64,000 nucleotides of DNA from Zingiber officinale (lineage: Eukaryota > Streptophyta > Magnoliopsida > Zingiberales > Zingiberaceae). Numbering within the stretch: position 1 is the stretch's first letter; every line of letters starts with the position of its first letter. The notes beneath the pieces were generated by a model. The model saw nothing but the letters and a program-made list of their open reading frames with translations. It did no database searches and was not told where the DNA came from. This document shows, piece after piece, positions 10,501-23,022 of the stretch. Location of the stretch: contig NC_055987.1 in the NCBI RefSeq assembly GCF_018446385.1, forward strand, positions 8,269,705 through 8,333,704. Direction: 5' to 3'. The position numbers and the translations under genes were made by a program.

Positions 10501-13500
10501 AATCAAATACCAGGCTCCACAAAGAAGCAAATCATATGGTGCATAAAGGACCTTACCTTTGATATGGTTAGTCGTGCAGAAGCAGACTGTGGAGCATCAA
10601 GCATCTCAACATCATTCTCATCAATTTCCATTTCTTCATCACTGTCATCTTTGACAACAGGTAATGGTTTTGGGCGAACAAGGCTCATTTTAAGTATATG
10701 CAAACTTCTGCGAGCATTCCATGCTGTGGAATAACCCCCATTGTTGTCTGATGATCCATTAGATTTCATTCGTAGGAGTTCATCCTATTAAAAATATCAT
10801 GCATTGAGCACTAGTCTGCAACAACAGAATTACTAACAAGATACAAGTACTTGAAAGAATAATTTAATACAACCTTTAATAGGCGTATCTGCTCACGGAG
10901 AACATTAACATCGTCCTGCATTACTTCATTAACAACTGCTTTGTTCTTTATTGATTTTGCACGCTGGGCAAACCTCAATGTGCTTAAAGTTTCATTCTTA
11001 CAGCTGCATAAATCAAGAGTCAGTCAATGAACTCAGGATGTATAGATTTGACACCTTTAATTTTACCTTCTTAATGGTGAAATAGCACATATCATGGCTA
11101 GCTTTGCATTTCCACCAAGAGATTCCTGCAACAGAAATGTTAGTTTTGAATCACGGTATGGGATGTGCCTTTGTTTCCATGACTTTGAGACTTCAGCAAG
11201 AATATTAATCAAATTCCTGTGAGACACAAATGAACACCATAAAAACTTAAGTCAAAAAGCACAACCATGATATATGAAACCATGCAACTGTCAGAAATTC
11301 TCATATGATAATTCTTCTATGAAAGAATTTAGGATAATGACATATGTAGCATATAATAATCACAAAGATTTAACATGCTAAAGATAAAAAGGTTGGTCAC
11401 ATATAAAACAAAATAAAATTCACCTGGATATCTGTAAGCAATGTGATCAAGATCAGTTTGCTTTTAAACGAGATACTATAAGTGCATGATTAAAAAAACC
11501 AGTTGGTCATGACAATTTATGCTATGAATGTGAAAGGATGCTGGTAGACTTCTTCATGATTCAGGGCAACCCTAAAGCGACAACCAATCAAACCCAAGAG
11601 ACTCAAAATCTAATAAGTTACAGGTAGATCACAAATCAATGTCCACTGAAAAAGTTTTTATTGTGATTTTTTTAATTAACTGACTATTAAAAGAAGATTG
11701 GTCGAGCAAAGCAAAGACAAATGGATGACAGGTAGAGACTCCGCCACTTTATTCTCAAATTGCTAATTGAGGCTTCTTAAGCGTCTTCAAATATCAAAAG
11801 GTCCCTCTGCCTAAGTGCATTAAAATTTTGGATTGGATTGGAATCCCTCTACTCTTTAACTTGGTATCATAGTTAGTCCTAATGATGTTGAGTTTGAGGG
11901 GGCATTTCAAAAGAAGACATGTCCAAAGTGGTAAAGAGGAACCACAGAAGGTAGAAACTCTAAGCTTTTATTGTCACTCGCTAAGTGAGGCTTATTAAGC
12001 ATTCGTAAATACCAAACAGTTTCACATCTAATTGTGGTAGCATTTTGACAAATTGAGCTCACTTTTTGTCTTTAATGATGATATTATATAATTACAAATT
12101 AAATGCTCACAATTTTCAAATATATGTAAAAGCAACTGTCAGAATTAATGACATGAACTTGGAAGAGTGCTTAACCACTTATTCAGAATTCAACAATGGT
12201 TCTTGGCTGATGAGAGTGGCATGTGAATTGGATTTAGAATTTTTACAGTTTGGCTCTTATCTATAATTGGCATTAAAGGGAGAACTGCTAGGAGCGATCC
12301 TAGCAACAGAAGTTAAAGATTCATTGTGGCAGTGAATATATGCATTGATCACATCCAAAGAAATTTTCTCATGAGTTAAAGGGATGCAATTCTCTTTGAA
12401 TGATAGTTGAGGCCTTGAAGGACATGGATGGATATACTAACTATGCCTGGTGCAGGTACAAGAAGACCCAATCTTATGGGCGATACTTTGATAAAACCAT
12501 GAATTTATCTAAGACAACTCCAAACATTTCTCTCTACTCCACCAACTTTTCTGTGTTCATGTCAGCTACAACAATTGAACCCCTTAGAATGGTAGATCTT
12601 GAACAGACCATAATATCATGAATTTTTGTTTCACCCAAGTATCTTAATTAAATGAATCATAGTCTAGATAACAAGACTCACAAGTTCCAAATACATGCAA
12701 CATATATGTGCATGATCATGATGACATTGGTATTCAAACCAAAACAACTCTTACCCAAGTTGCGATAGGGAGCGATTAATGTTGCTAGCCTCCTTTAATT
12801 GTTCCCCTGCTGCCCGAGTTTGCTTTTGCCTTTCAGACCCAGCCAAATCGACAAGGTTTATTCTGCTAGTCTTTATGCTGATTAAACCATCCACAGTGCT
12901 CTACAAAGTAATTACTGAGCTATTAGATTCCAGTGACAAATATCAATTTATTGAAACATTAAGCAATTAGATTGTAGTAGGAAAAGTATCGCATCAAAAT
13001 GGAGGCAATTATTTTCTCTCAAGCTAGTCAGTAAAACACATACTAATACTACAGAAAGGCAATGAAATTTAGTCACTTGTCATAGGTTCACAGAAAAGCA
13101 TGAGATTTGATATATATATATATATATATATAAAGAAAAAAAAAATCTAGGAACACAGCTACCATTTGCATCAGGCAAAACAAACGCAAACAGTTTTGAG
13201 TTCACTTTCAACTTTCATACAAGAAATGTTGATATTATGATATTAATCAAATTAAATTAATATTAAATTGCCAGAAAGGCAGGTAGCAATTTAACAAAAA
13301 TTATATACATTGGGCATAATCAAGAAAAAAAATATCAGCAGTTCTCGACATTTCACCAGCACTAAAAAAAACAGTTTGCATCAATCCATGCTGAAATATA
13401 CATCAAAAACCTCTACTTACAAGACATGACATACTATTCCAACATAGTTTATGAAAATTTAAAACATAGAAGCGAATTTGAACAATATCAGAAAGAAAAA

Positions 13501-15087
13501 AGACATTACCTTTGAATGGGACTCGATGATGCAAGTAAACACACAATGTGATCGGGAGCTTTCCATATTTATACGTGTTGCACCTATCCTCCTGTTTGCA
13601 AGCCCCTGCATGTGAATAATTAATCAGAGAGTGCATAAAGGGAGAAAAAAATGATTTTGCAAAGAAACATGTGAAACATTATGTAAATTTCACCTTCATC
13701 AATAGCTGATTTACATCGTTTATAGTAGATACATACTCTTCCGTCAAGAAATCAACATAAACACCAGTTTTAACATCTTCCCTGATCTGAAAGGTTCCAA
13801 ATTAAAATAAAGGAGAAGAGCATTTTATAGATTAATAAAGAAGCAACAGAGGAACATTATGATTTGTCACCTGAAGATTCCTTCGAGTTGGCTCTAAAAG
13901 ATCTGTGATTTGCTCATTGTAGATCTGTAAGTTCAATAACTATATGATCAACTAGCAATGCAGCAAATCTAGGAGGGACTTATATTAGCAAGTAAATGGA
14001 AAAGTAAAATATCAAGCAACATGGTAGACTTGCCTCCAAAAATGAGCAACGGCACTGGTAATTCAGCTGTTTATCAGAGTGCTTTGATCGTTCCTACACC
14101 AAAAACAGCTTTAAGCATGAAGCTATGGAAAAACTACCATAATGCAGAATGTTTAGAGGTACGCACTTCATCAATGCGAGAAAACAGCCTCTCGAAGACA
14201 CGGGGTGTCAAACCTTTATCAATGCTAGATGAAGCATAGTCTGACAATGCACTGGGAGGCCCCCACATAGTATATGTCTTTCCACTTCCAGTCTGGAAAA
14301 AAAAATCAACAAAGCTACTAATTATGTGTTTTTTTCAGTATAAACGAAATTTTACTGGATTTCAAACACTGAAGCACCATCCACCTGCCCATACGCAAAT
14401 ATTGAGCTGTTGAACCCAGCCAAGCAGGTCTCGACCAATGGAAGCCCAACAAGTTGAAACATATCTTCCTGATGTTAATTACAACAAGACGGGGATCTGA
14501 TGTGAAAGCTAAGTTCTAAAAATTAGAAGGGAAATATTTGTGACTTCAATTAATAAACTACCTGCGTGGATCTGATGTCAACTACTGAATCGAAGGTGAA
14601 GTTGTGATCAAAGACAGTGACAGAATTTTCAGAGACCTTTTCCACAATCAGATCGGCTTCCTCTTCCACCTTGTCTGGAGGTCGCATCCTCACTATCACC
14701 TAAGAAATTCAACAAATAACTCACAAAAGAAATTGATTAAGACTCGTCCCTCACCAAGTTTCCCAACAATACCTGGACGCCAGAATCCGAGGCTGACGAG
14801 GGGGAAACCCCATTCTCAGCTGGGGTCTCCGAGCTGAGCTTCCTCTTGAGAGGGTTGGCGCCGGGTTTGGAGGAAATCGGCGGGCGAGGGGGGAGCAGGC
14901 TACGGTTCTTGGCTGAGAGTGGCTTTCCGGAGTTGGCGGGGGACCTAAACGGAGACCGATCCGACGGCGCGGGGCAAGGGTCGACGTTCTCCTTGGGGAT
15001 TCGAGGAGGCCGCTGCTTCTGCGACGAAGGAGTAAGGGCTTCAGAGGGCGAAACTCTACCGGTCCTTGGGCTCCCGAAGGCCTTCAT
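7594..15087 (-). CDS. KIN12A: Phragmoplast-associated kinesin KIN-12A/B (PAKRP1)
   Basis: Plus-end motor of the phragmoplast midline, needed for cytokinesis, mainly known from gametophyte divisions. I read 17 exons: 14773-15087, 14562-14699, 14385-14468, 14167-14292, 14034-14093, 13871-13924, 13694-13786, 13510-13605, 12755-12900, 11067-11216, 10874-11003, 10557-10784, 9671-10480, 9452-9550, 9221-9373, 8344-9105, 7594-7917. All phases agree, giving 1,255 residues (Arabidopsis PAKRP1 about 1,290). A basic Pro-rich head precedes the motor, which starts VIVRMRPP (106). P-loop GQTGSGKT is at 178-185, switch I SSRSH at 306-310, switch II DLAGSE at 340-345. Then come the DSDEEMEID neck region, a long coiled coil (about 850-1,190) and the conserved ending [15 protein letters not shown] matches the family start. 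The fifth intron has a GC donor. KIN-12A and KIN-12B cannot be separated by eye. Confidence 0.93.
11730..12020. repeat. Diverged direct repeats in kinesin intron 9
   Basis: A segment of about 72 bp starting GGTAGAGACTC at 11,731 recurs diverged at 11,949 (GGTAGAAACTC), each carrying TGAGGCTTxTTAAGC. Between them TTGGTATCATAG (about 11,860) resembles a primer-binding site. This could be a very small LTR-type (TRIM) remnant. It is non-coding. Confidence 0.35.
13111..13132. repeat. (TA)11 microsatellite in kinesin intron
   Basis: An uninterrupted TA run within intron 8 of the kinesin gene. It has marker value only. Confidence 0.9.
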
Positions 15088-15990
15088 GACGATGGAGACG
15101 ACGGCGAGACCGAACCCTAGCGACGGGAGAAAGAGACGTTGTGGGAAGAGGGAGATGAGAGTGGGCGGATTTGAATTCGAGGAGGTCAAACTGATGATAA
15201 CATTGCAACGACACATTTTTGTACCCGGGCGTGAAAGCTGTTCAAACGTTGAGCGTAAGATGATCCGCGGAACAGTTTTAGATCTGAGTTATTGGCGCCG
15301 ATGTTTAACCACGGTCAATTTGTAGTGGACCGGTCGGGTCGACCTCGGTGGTCCGCAGATTTGGATTTGATTAATTCGGTGAGAAAAAAATTCTCTAAAA
15401 TTTAAAATTAAAATAAAAAATTGATGGACTCATGAGTTTAACAAGTAATAAGTTCAAAAGCAACTTCACCCGCTCATGGTACTACCCCTAATGTCAAAAA
15501 TATTGTATAATTCATTTTTAAAAAATAATCATTTTTTATTCCAGAGAATATATAAAATAAACATATATTACAATAATAAATAAGTTGAAAATTCATACAA
15601 AGTCAGTTACAAACATTGAACACATGAGATACAAAGAAATCATGGGGCTATCCTTTCTTTCCAACCCATCAAATCCATAACTCAAATTCAAAAATTTTTA
15701 TTTTTTTATGAATTCATGAGTTGATCGGCCTAATCTATAATTCGTCGATTCGATTAGATTTAAAAATTTTCAAATTACTAAGATGATAATTAATTCATCC
15801 CGTCCTATCAAATAATTGCTACGAGTTGGGACCATCCCATCATGGATCAAACCAGCTCTATTGGAGGCCCCACATAGCAATGTTAGGAATCAACGTGGAC
15901 CTTTATGGTTTAGCTAATCACAAACTCAAACCGGGTGTGTCCGATCCAAATTCAAAATCGACTCAGGTACTATAATAAATATAATTTATC
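15088..15990. other. Kinesin promoter side and gene-free DNA
   Basis: The first 150-250 bases are GC-rich and hold the kinesin 5' leader and promoter. The rest is AT-rich with no supported feature. Confidence 0.5.
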
Positions 15991-16182
15991 CTGTCCGATA
16001 GTCGAGGTGACGGAAGCTGGGGTTGTGGCGCTCTGGTTGATCGTGTGTTACTCCTCGCGACCTTACAACCACAACTGCGTTAGTACCGAGCCAGGGAAGG
16101 GATCCCCAACGATGGTCCTCCGACGCTCAAGTCAGTTACCGGTGGTGTGTGGAAGTAAAGCAAAGTAGCGGACAGTACCAGC
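15991..16182 (-). mobile_element. Gypsy-like LTR, left part (split by the SIRE element)
   Basis: On the minus strand this holds GACTTGAGCGTCGGAGG, the R-region motif also found in plus orientation at about 56,365. It stops where the SIRE-type Copia element begins, and its other part lies at 34,894-35,640. It is therefore an older LTR fossil interrupted by the younger insertion. The outer edge near 15,991 is uncertain. Confidence 0.55.
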
Positions 16183-17231
16183 TGTTAGATCGAGAATTTA
16201 TCAGAGGGGAGGGGGGGTGTGAATAGCGATTTAAAAATATCGACGTATAGAGTAGGCAGCGGAAAAATGAAAACACAATGCTAACAAAGTCGTTTTACTT
16301 GGTTCAGAGCCTTTGTCGACTTCTACTCCAAGGCCCGCACTCGTTGAGTGCTTTCGTTGGGCAATCACTAATAATTCGAAAGGTTTTTACAAATGCAGTA
16401 CAGGAATTATTTAGTAAAAGAAAAACCGACAATAAGAGAATAAGACAGAAAAGAAACTTGCCGGAGAACCTTCGCAGCATCGCAGGAGCACAAAAGCGTA
16501 GATTGTGAGTTGTTCTTTTGCTTCAGCCTTCACCCTCCTTATATAGGAGGTTCGGGGCGCCTGGATACCTTCAGGGTGCCCTGAATGTGACGTTGCCAAG
16601 CCAACTAGGGTGCTCCATGTGGCGAGGCTCGTTTGGGGATAAAATTTACCTCCGGGCGCCCGGACCCTTGTTCTCCAGCAATCTCCTTCCTGCAAGAAAA
16701 CATTAGTCCGAGGCAATGTAAATTATATATCCTGCAAAACAGAGTGTTAGCACAGTTTATAATAAAACATAATAGTAATTAGATTCCGTCTCCTCGAGAC
16801 TAGAATCTAGTCATGATCTCAACTTAGATATCCGAAATGGATCTAAGTCGAATCGACGCCTAATGTTCCCTTCCCGGGAACGCGTCCTCACAGTCACTCC
16901 CCTCCAGTGACTTACCTTAACTTACCTGTCAAACGTCCAGTCAGCCCTTTGACCCATCTGGACTTCATTCCAGCTTTCCGGTCAGCCCATCGACCTAGCT
17001 GGACTTCGTACCAAACGTCCGGTCAACTCGTCAATCCGTCTGGACTTCGTGCCAGCTATTCGATCGGCCCGTCCTAGCCGGGCTTCGTGTCAGACATCCG
17101 GTCAGCTCATCGACCTGTCTGGGCTTCGCCGGCACACTCGATCAGAGTGTTAGATAACAACGAAACTAACTTAACATATTTTATCATTCATCAAAACTTG
17201 AGTTAGACTGTTAGTGCTAACCACACCAGCA
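16183..17231 (-). repeat. 3' LTR of the SIRE element
   Basis: This 1,049-bp LTR reads TGCTGGTGTGG at its start and CTAACA at its end on the minus strand. A TATATAAGG box lies at about 16,540 and a hairpin array at 16,929-17,124. It matches the 5' LTR at 32,827-34,893 along its length. Confidence 0.85.
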
Positions 17232-17247
17232 ATCTCCCCCTTTTTGA
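17232..17247 (-). other. Polypurine tract of the SIRE element
   Basis: On the minus strand AAAAAGGGGGAGAT lies immediately upstream of the LTR start TGCTGG. Two more G5 purine tracts lie upstream, at about 17,367-17,380 and 18,056-18,068. Extra polypurine tracts are a known habit of SIRE-lineage elements. Confidence 0.8.
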
Positions 17248-18523
17248 TGCAATGCTAACCTGATTAAGTTAGTAAAAAAAATATGCAAGCAAAAAACAAG
17301 CATTTATAAGGTTGTTAAGTTAGCTTTGTTTTAAATTTTATTGTTTAACTAACTTAAATCACCTAACTCTCCCCCTTTGACATTCATCAAAAATAAACAT
17401 AATAAAAATGATGATTGTAAATAACTAAGTAAAAGAAGCAAGAGAGAATATAAATACAAGTCAGATTGACTTGGAGAAGTTTAACATTGAACACTCTTGA
17501 AAATTTTGTTTTAAGCTTTATTTTTTATCTTTTTCAAAAATAGCTAAGTTTGAAAATTATTTTTAAAGATAAACTTTACAAAATTAACCAAATTTTCAAA
17601 GTAAGTTTTTAAAACACTTTTTTAAACCTAAGTTTTATAAAGACAGTTTTGCAAAAGTAAAGTTTTCAAACCAAGTTTATCAAATTTTAATACTAATTTT
17701 ATTTAATTTTCAAACTAAGTTTGAACACTTTTCAAACATAAGTTTATAAATTCTAAATTTCAAAACTAAGCAGATAAATACGATTTTCAAAGTCAAATTT
17801 TCAAAACCAAGTAAGATTTAATTTTTAAAACTCAGTGTGAAAAAATTAATTTCAAAACTAAGTAGATAAATACAATATTCAAACTTAAGTTTAAAGAGTT
17901 TTAAAGTTCGAAACTAAATAAAATCACTTTTCAAACCTATGTTTAAAATCGAAGTTTGAAAAATCCAAATAAAATTTTGTTAGTGTTAAAAAGGTTTAAT
18001 ATGTTATTAAAGAAATATTTTTCAAAACTTAATTTCAATATAAATATGAAAATCATTAATCTTCCCCCTGAACCTGACATTACAAAAATTGTCTAACCAA
18101 TTAGCTACTTACTGACTATTAGATGATAGTAACTTTCACTTAGTTAGTCGGGTTAAGTCTAATTGTAATCAGTTAGTGTTTGATTAAACTGAATAACTTA
18201 ACCTGATTAATGTCTGTTTTGTATTTAACGCCCAGACTTATGTCGATGCACTGAAATAAGCATCTTAAGTCCAAGCAATTTGTCTATGCATCTCACATCT
18301 TTCTATGTTCGATAATCACAAGCAAAGGAATCCTAGGGTGTTGGTGAGATGCTCAAGTACTAGCCTAATAGGTACATGCTTTCTAAGGGATTAAGCTAGT
18401 CTAAGGCTAAAATTGTTTTTGAAATTCTAAAAAATTGAAGTTTTGAAAACATTAAAAAGATGTTTTACCCTAAAATTTAGAAATAATCAATTTTTGAAAA
18501 CAATTTTAAGAATTTCAATGATC
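17248..18523 (-). other. Non-coding spacer after pol in the SIRE element
   Basis: AT-rich, with repeated AAACTAAGTTTGAAAA-like words between about 17,500 and 18,050. SIRE-lineage elements may carry an extra open frame here; none is visible. Confidence 0.5.
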
Positions 18524-21504
18524 CTAGTATATTAAACACATCCCTAATTTTCTACGTAGATTGCTAAACTCACTTTCAGGGAAGGGTTTGGTAAATATGT
18601 CAACTTTGCACTCAATGTACTTGAGTTCAATATCTCCTTTAGTGATATGATCCTTGATAAAGTAGTGCATAATTTCAATGTGTTTGGTTCTTGAATGATG
18701 TACAGGATTTTTTATTAAATTAATTGAGCTAATATTATCAATTAACACTTTTACATTTGTAAGGTTTAAGTTAAAATCTTTTAGGGTGTGCATCATCCAT
18801 AATAGTTGTGTAACGCATTCTCCTATAACTATATACTTTGACTCAGTTGTAGATAGAGCAACACAGTGTTGCTTTCAACTAAACAAGCTGACAAGTGACG
18901 GACCTAGTAGTTGACATCCACCACTCGTGCTTTTGCGATCTAATTTACATCTGACGTAATTTGAGTCAGAATACTCTATTAATTCAAAATTGTTAGTTCT
19001 AGGATACCAAATTCATACATTTGATGTTCCTTTAAGGTATCTAAAGATTCTTTTGACTTGAGTCAAATGAGATTCTTTAGCACAGGTTTGAAATCTAGCA
19101 CACATACTAACTGCAAATAAAATATCGGGTCGACTTGCAGTTAAGTATAGTAGGCTACTTATGACACTCCTATAGTATTTTAAGTCAATTGATTTTTTAT
19201 TGGGGTCGTCATCTAGGACTGTGTTAACTGCCATAGGTGCTTTTATTTCTTTAGTATTTTCCATCCCGAATTTTTTAAGTAATTCTTTGGTATATTTTTG
19301 TTGATAAATATAATTTTCTTCGTTTGTTTGTTTGATTTGTAATCCTAAAAAGTAAGTTAATTTTCCTGCTAGACTCATTTCAAATTCTTGTTCCATTAGA
19401 TTTGTAAATTCTTCTAAAAATTCTGAATTAGTTGAGCAAAAAATTATATCATCTACATAGATTTGGGCTATAAATATATCCTCTTTTATTAATTTAACGA
19501 ATAGGGTTAGGTCAATTTAACCTTGGTTGAACCCTTTAGATATTAGGTAAGAGGTTAATCTTTCATACCATGTCCTGGGTGCTTACTTAAGTCCGTACAG
19601 GACTTTCTTTAGTTTAAAGACATAGTCAGGGTGTTCTGGACTTTCAAACCCAGGTGGTTATCTTACATAGACTTCTTCTTTTATCAATCCATTTAGAAAG
19701 GCAGATTTAACGTCCATGTGATACAGTCTGAACCTTTTATGGGCTACATAACTGAGTAACATTCTAATGAACTCTAATCTAGCTACTGGGGGGATAAGTT
19801 TCACCATAGTCAAGTCCCTCTACTTGACTAAACCCCTTAGCAACTAGGCTAGCTTTATTTCTAGTAATTTCTCCAATTTCGCTTAATTTATTTCTAAACA
19901 CCTATTTTATTTCTATTATTTTCTTATTTTAGGTGGTGGCACTAAGTCTCAAACCTCGTTTCGCTCAAATTGAGCTACTTCCTCTTGCATAGCTATGCCC
20001 CAATTTGGGTTAAGTAAAGATTCATCTATGGTTTTGGGTTTAATTTTTGAAATTAGAGAGATTTGACTTAGATTTCGAAAGGATGACTTGGTTTGAACCC
20101 TTAGGTCTGGATCACCAATTATTTAGTCGATTGGCTGATTTGGGTTGATTCTTATGGTTCTAGATAATTGATTTTCTTGAGTTTCTTGTTCCTCTTCATG
20201 ATTTAAATTTTGATGGGGTTCCTTCTAAATTATTGTTTCCTTGAGTAGATTCAATTTGCTAAAGTTAGGTTTGTTCTAGGTTTAGTTTAGATTCCTCAAA
20301 TTTTACATTTGTAGTTTCTTCAATTCTTAATATAACTTTATTGTATATTCTATAGCCCCTACTGTTCAGTGAATATCCTACAAAGATTCTATTTTTAATT
20401 TTAGAAATGAATTTTCCTAAGTGTTCCCTTGTGTTTAGGATAAAGGCTGGGCACCTAAATACTTTAAAGTATTTTATATTAGTTGTTTATTGTAATAAAT
20501 TTTGAAAAAAGTTTTGTTATGTGTTTTATTTAGTGTTGTTCTATTTTGCACATAACAGACTATACTAACAGCTTCTGCCCAAAAGTACTTAGGTAGATTA
20601 TATTAGTTTAACATAGTTCTAGAGTCTTCAAGTAGTGTTCTATTTTTTCTTTCTACAATTCCATTTTGTTGAGGAGTTTTAGGACATGAGAATTCGTGAT
20701 GATATCCGTTTTCCAGACAGAATTTATTAAAGTTATGATTTTTAAATTCTCCCTCATTGTCACTTATAATTTTTTAATTTTAAGATCTTTTTCATTTTCA
20801 ACTTGTTTGCAAAAGTTTGTGAAAAGTTCAAAAGTTTCATCCTTATTTTTTAAGAATTTTACCCAAGTGAACCTATAATAGTCATCTATTATTACTAGGC
20901 AATATAAACTTCCATTTATTGATTTGACCCCATGGGAGTCAAATAGATCTAAATGTAGAAGTTCTAGAATCAAGTTGGTTTGAATTTGATTAGTTGGTTT
21001 GCGAGTTGATTTCGTTTGTTTACCTTGTTGACAAGCATTCTATATTGTTGAGTCTAAGTTAGGTAATTTTTGGTAATTCTCTAACTAATCCATTTAATTT
21101 ACTTATGGTTCTAAAATTTGTGTGTGACATTCTTCTATGTCATAACCAAGTTTCTTCTTTTTGTGTTAAATAACACTTAATTGAAAAGTGATTAAGTTAA
21201 TTGCATAAATGTTGTCTTTCCTAAATCCTTTTAGACTTATTGTAGGGTTATCTAGGTGTTTGATTGAACATTCCGAAGATAGAAACCTAACCTTATATCC
21301 AGTGTCACACAATTGACTAATACTTAGGAGATTATACTTGAAATTTTCAACAAGTAGTACATTTGTAATAATGAAGTAAATTTTTAGCTTAATATTACCT
21401 ATATCAAATACCTTGAGTTTGTCATTGTTTCCAAAGGCAACTGCTCCTAAGCTTTTGTAAGTTGGGTGAATTTGGTGTGATCTCCAGTCATATGTTTGGA
21501 GCAA
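18524..21504 (-). mobile_element. pol remnants of the SIRE element
   Basis: Recognisable pieces in minus-strand order are GAG-pre-integrase (about 21,166-21,504), integrase core (20,764-20,973), reverse transcriptase C-terminal part (19,013-19,396, with FLGLQIKQT and LLYLTASRPDI) and RNase H (18,524-18,796). The order identifies Copia and the RT wording the SIRE lineage. It is a fossil, broken in many places. Confidence 0.8.
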
Positions 21505-21549
21505 CCACTGTCCAAAATCTACATGGTTTCCTACAATAGGTAGGAACTA

Positions 21550-22640
21550 AAATTAGTCTAAGTTTAGTCTAGGTTAATTCATAAGTTGATTTTTAAAATA
21601 ATTTTTAAAGTTTTTTAAAAAAAAATTAAGAGAATTTTTAAAGTTTTTAAAAGAATTTTTTAAAATATGTTTAAAAATTTTTTTAAAAAGAAATTTTTAA
21701 AATAATTTTTAAAGTTTTTAAAAGAATTTTTAAAATAGTTTTTAAAATAATTTTTAAAGTTTTTAAAAGATTTTTAAAAATAATTTTTCAAGTTTTTTAA
21801 AATAAATTTTAAAATAATTTTTAAAGTTTTAAAAAGAATTTTTAAAGTTTTTTAAAAGAATTTTTTAAAAGAATTTTTTAAAAGAATTTTTAAAGTTTTT
21901 AAAAGATTTTTTTAAAAAAATTTAAAGTTTTTAAAAGATTTTTTAAAGTTTTTAAAATAATTTTTAAAGTTTTTTAAAAGAATTTTTAAAGTTTTTTAAA
22001 GAATTTTTTAAGTTTTTAAAAGAATTTTTTAAAATGATTTTTAAAGTTTTTAAAAGATTTTTTTAAAATAATTTTTTAAAGTTTTTAAAAGAATTTTTGA
22101 AAATAATTTTTAAAGTTTTTAAAAGAATATTTTAAAATAATTTTTAAAGTTTTTAAAAGAAATATTTTAAAATAATTTTTAAAGTTTTTAAAAGAATTTT
22201 TTTTAAATAATTTATAAAGTTTTTAAAAGAATTTTTTAAAAATAATTTTTAAAGTTTTTAAAATAATTTTTAAAGTTTTTAAAAGAATTTTTAAACTAAT
22301 TTTTAAAGTTTTTAAAATATTTTTTTAAAAAAATAATTTTTATAGTTTTTAAAAGAATATTTTAAAATTTTTAAAAGAATTTTTTTTAAATAATTTTTAA
22401 AATTTTTAAAAGAATTTTTAAAATAATTTTTAAAATAATTTTTAAAGTTTTTAAAAGAAATTTTTTAAAATGATTTTTAAGGTTTTTAAAAGAATTTTTT
22501 AAAAATAATTTTTAAAGTTTTTGAGAATTTTTTTAAAATAATATTTAAAGTTTTTAAAGAATTTTTAAAATAATTTTTAAAGTTTTTAAAAGAATTTTTT
22601 AAAACAATTTTTAAAGTTATTTTTTAAAAGAATTTTTTTA
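21550..22640. repeat. 1.1-kb degenerate TTTTTAAAGTTTTTAAAAGAA satellite
   Basis: Almost pure A/T sequence built from TTTTTAAAG and TTTTTAAAAGAA words, with period roughly 15-35 bp and no fixed unit. Every word is close to self-complementary (TTTTAAAA). It lies in the spacer between gag and pol of the SIRE element. No coding capacity. Confidence 0.8.
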
Positions 22641-23022
22641 AATAATTTGATTTTATTTTATTTTATTTTATTTCGGTTTGGTTTGATTCGATTTGATTCG
22701 AAGTCCTTGGTCATCTTACCCGATCTATGTTTTTAATCAGGGAAATCTATAATTTTTGTGAAATGAATTAAGTTTAAATTTTATGGTTTGGTTTAACTTT
22801 GTGTTAGATTCAAGTTTAGCTTTGTGCTGAGTAAATAGATATTCTTTGGATAAACTTCTGGGATATGGTGAGTCACTTGGACATCATTAGAGTAACCATG
22901 CCTTCGAGGTTTTCCAAATAGTCCTATCCACTAAACTTAATACAAAACCTTGGTCAAACTAGTTAGGATCCGTAAGAGGTAGCTAGAGATTGATTGTACA
23001 CTGTCGTTTCCAGAGCATATCC

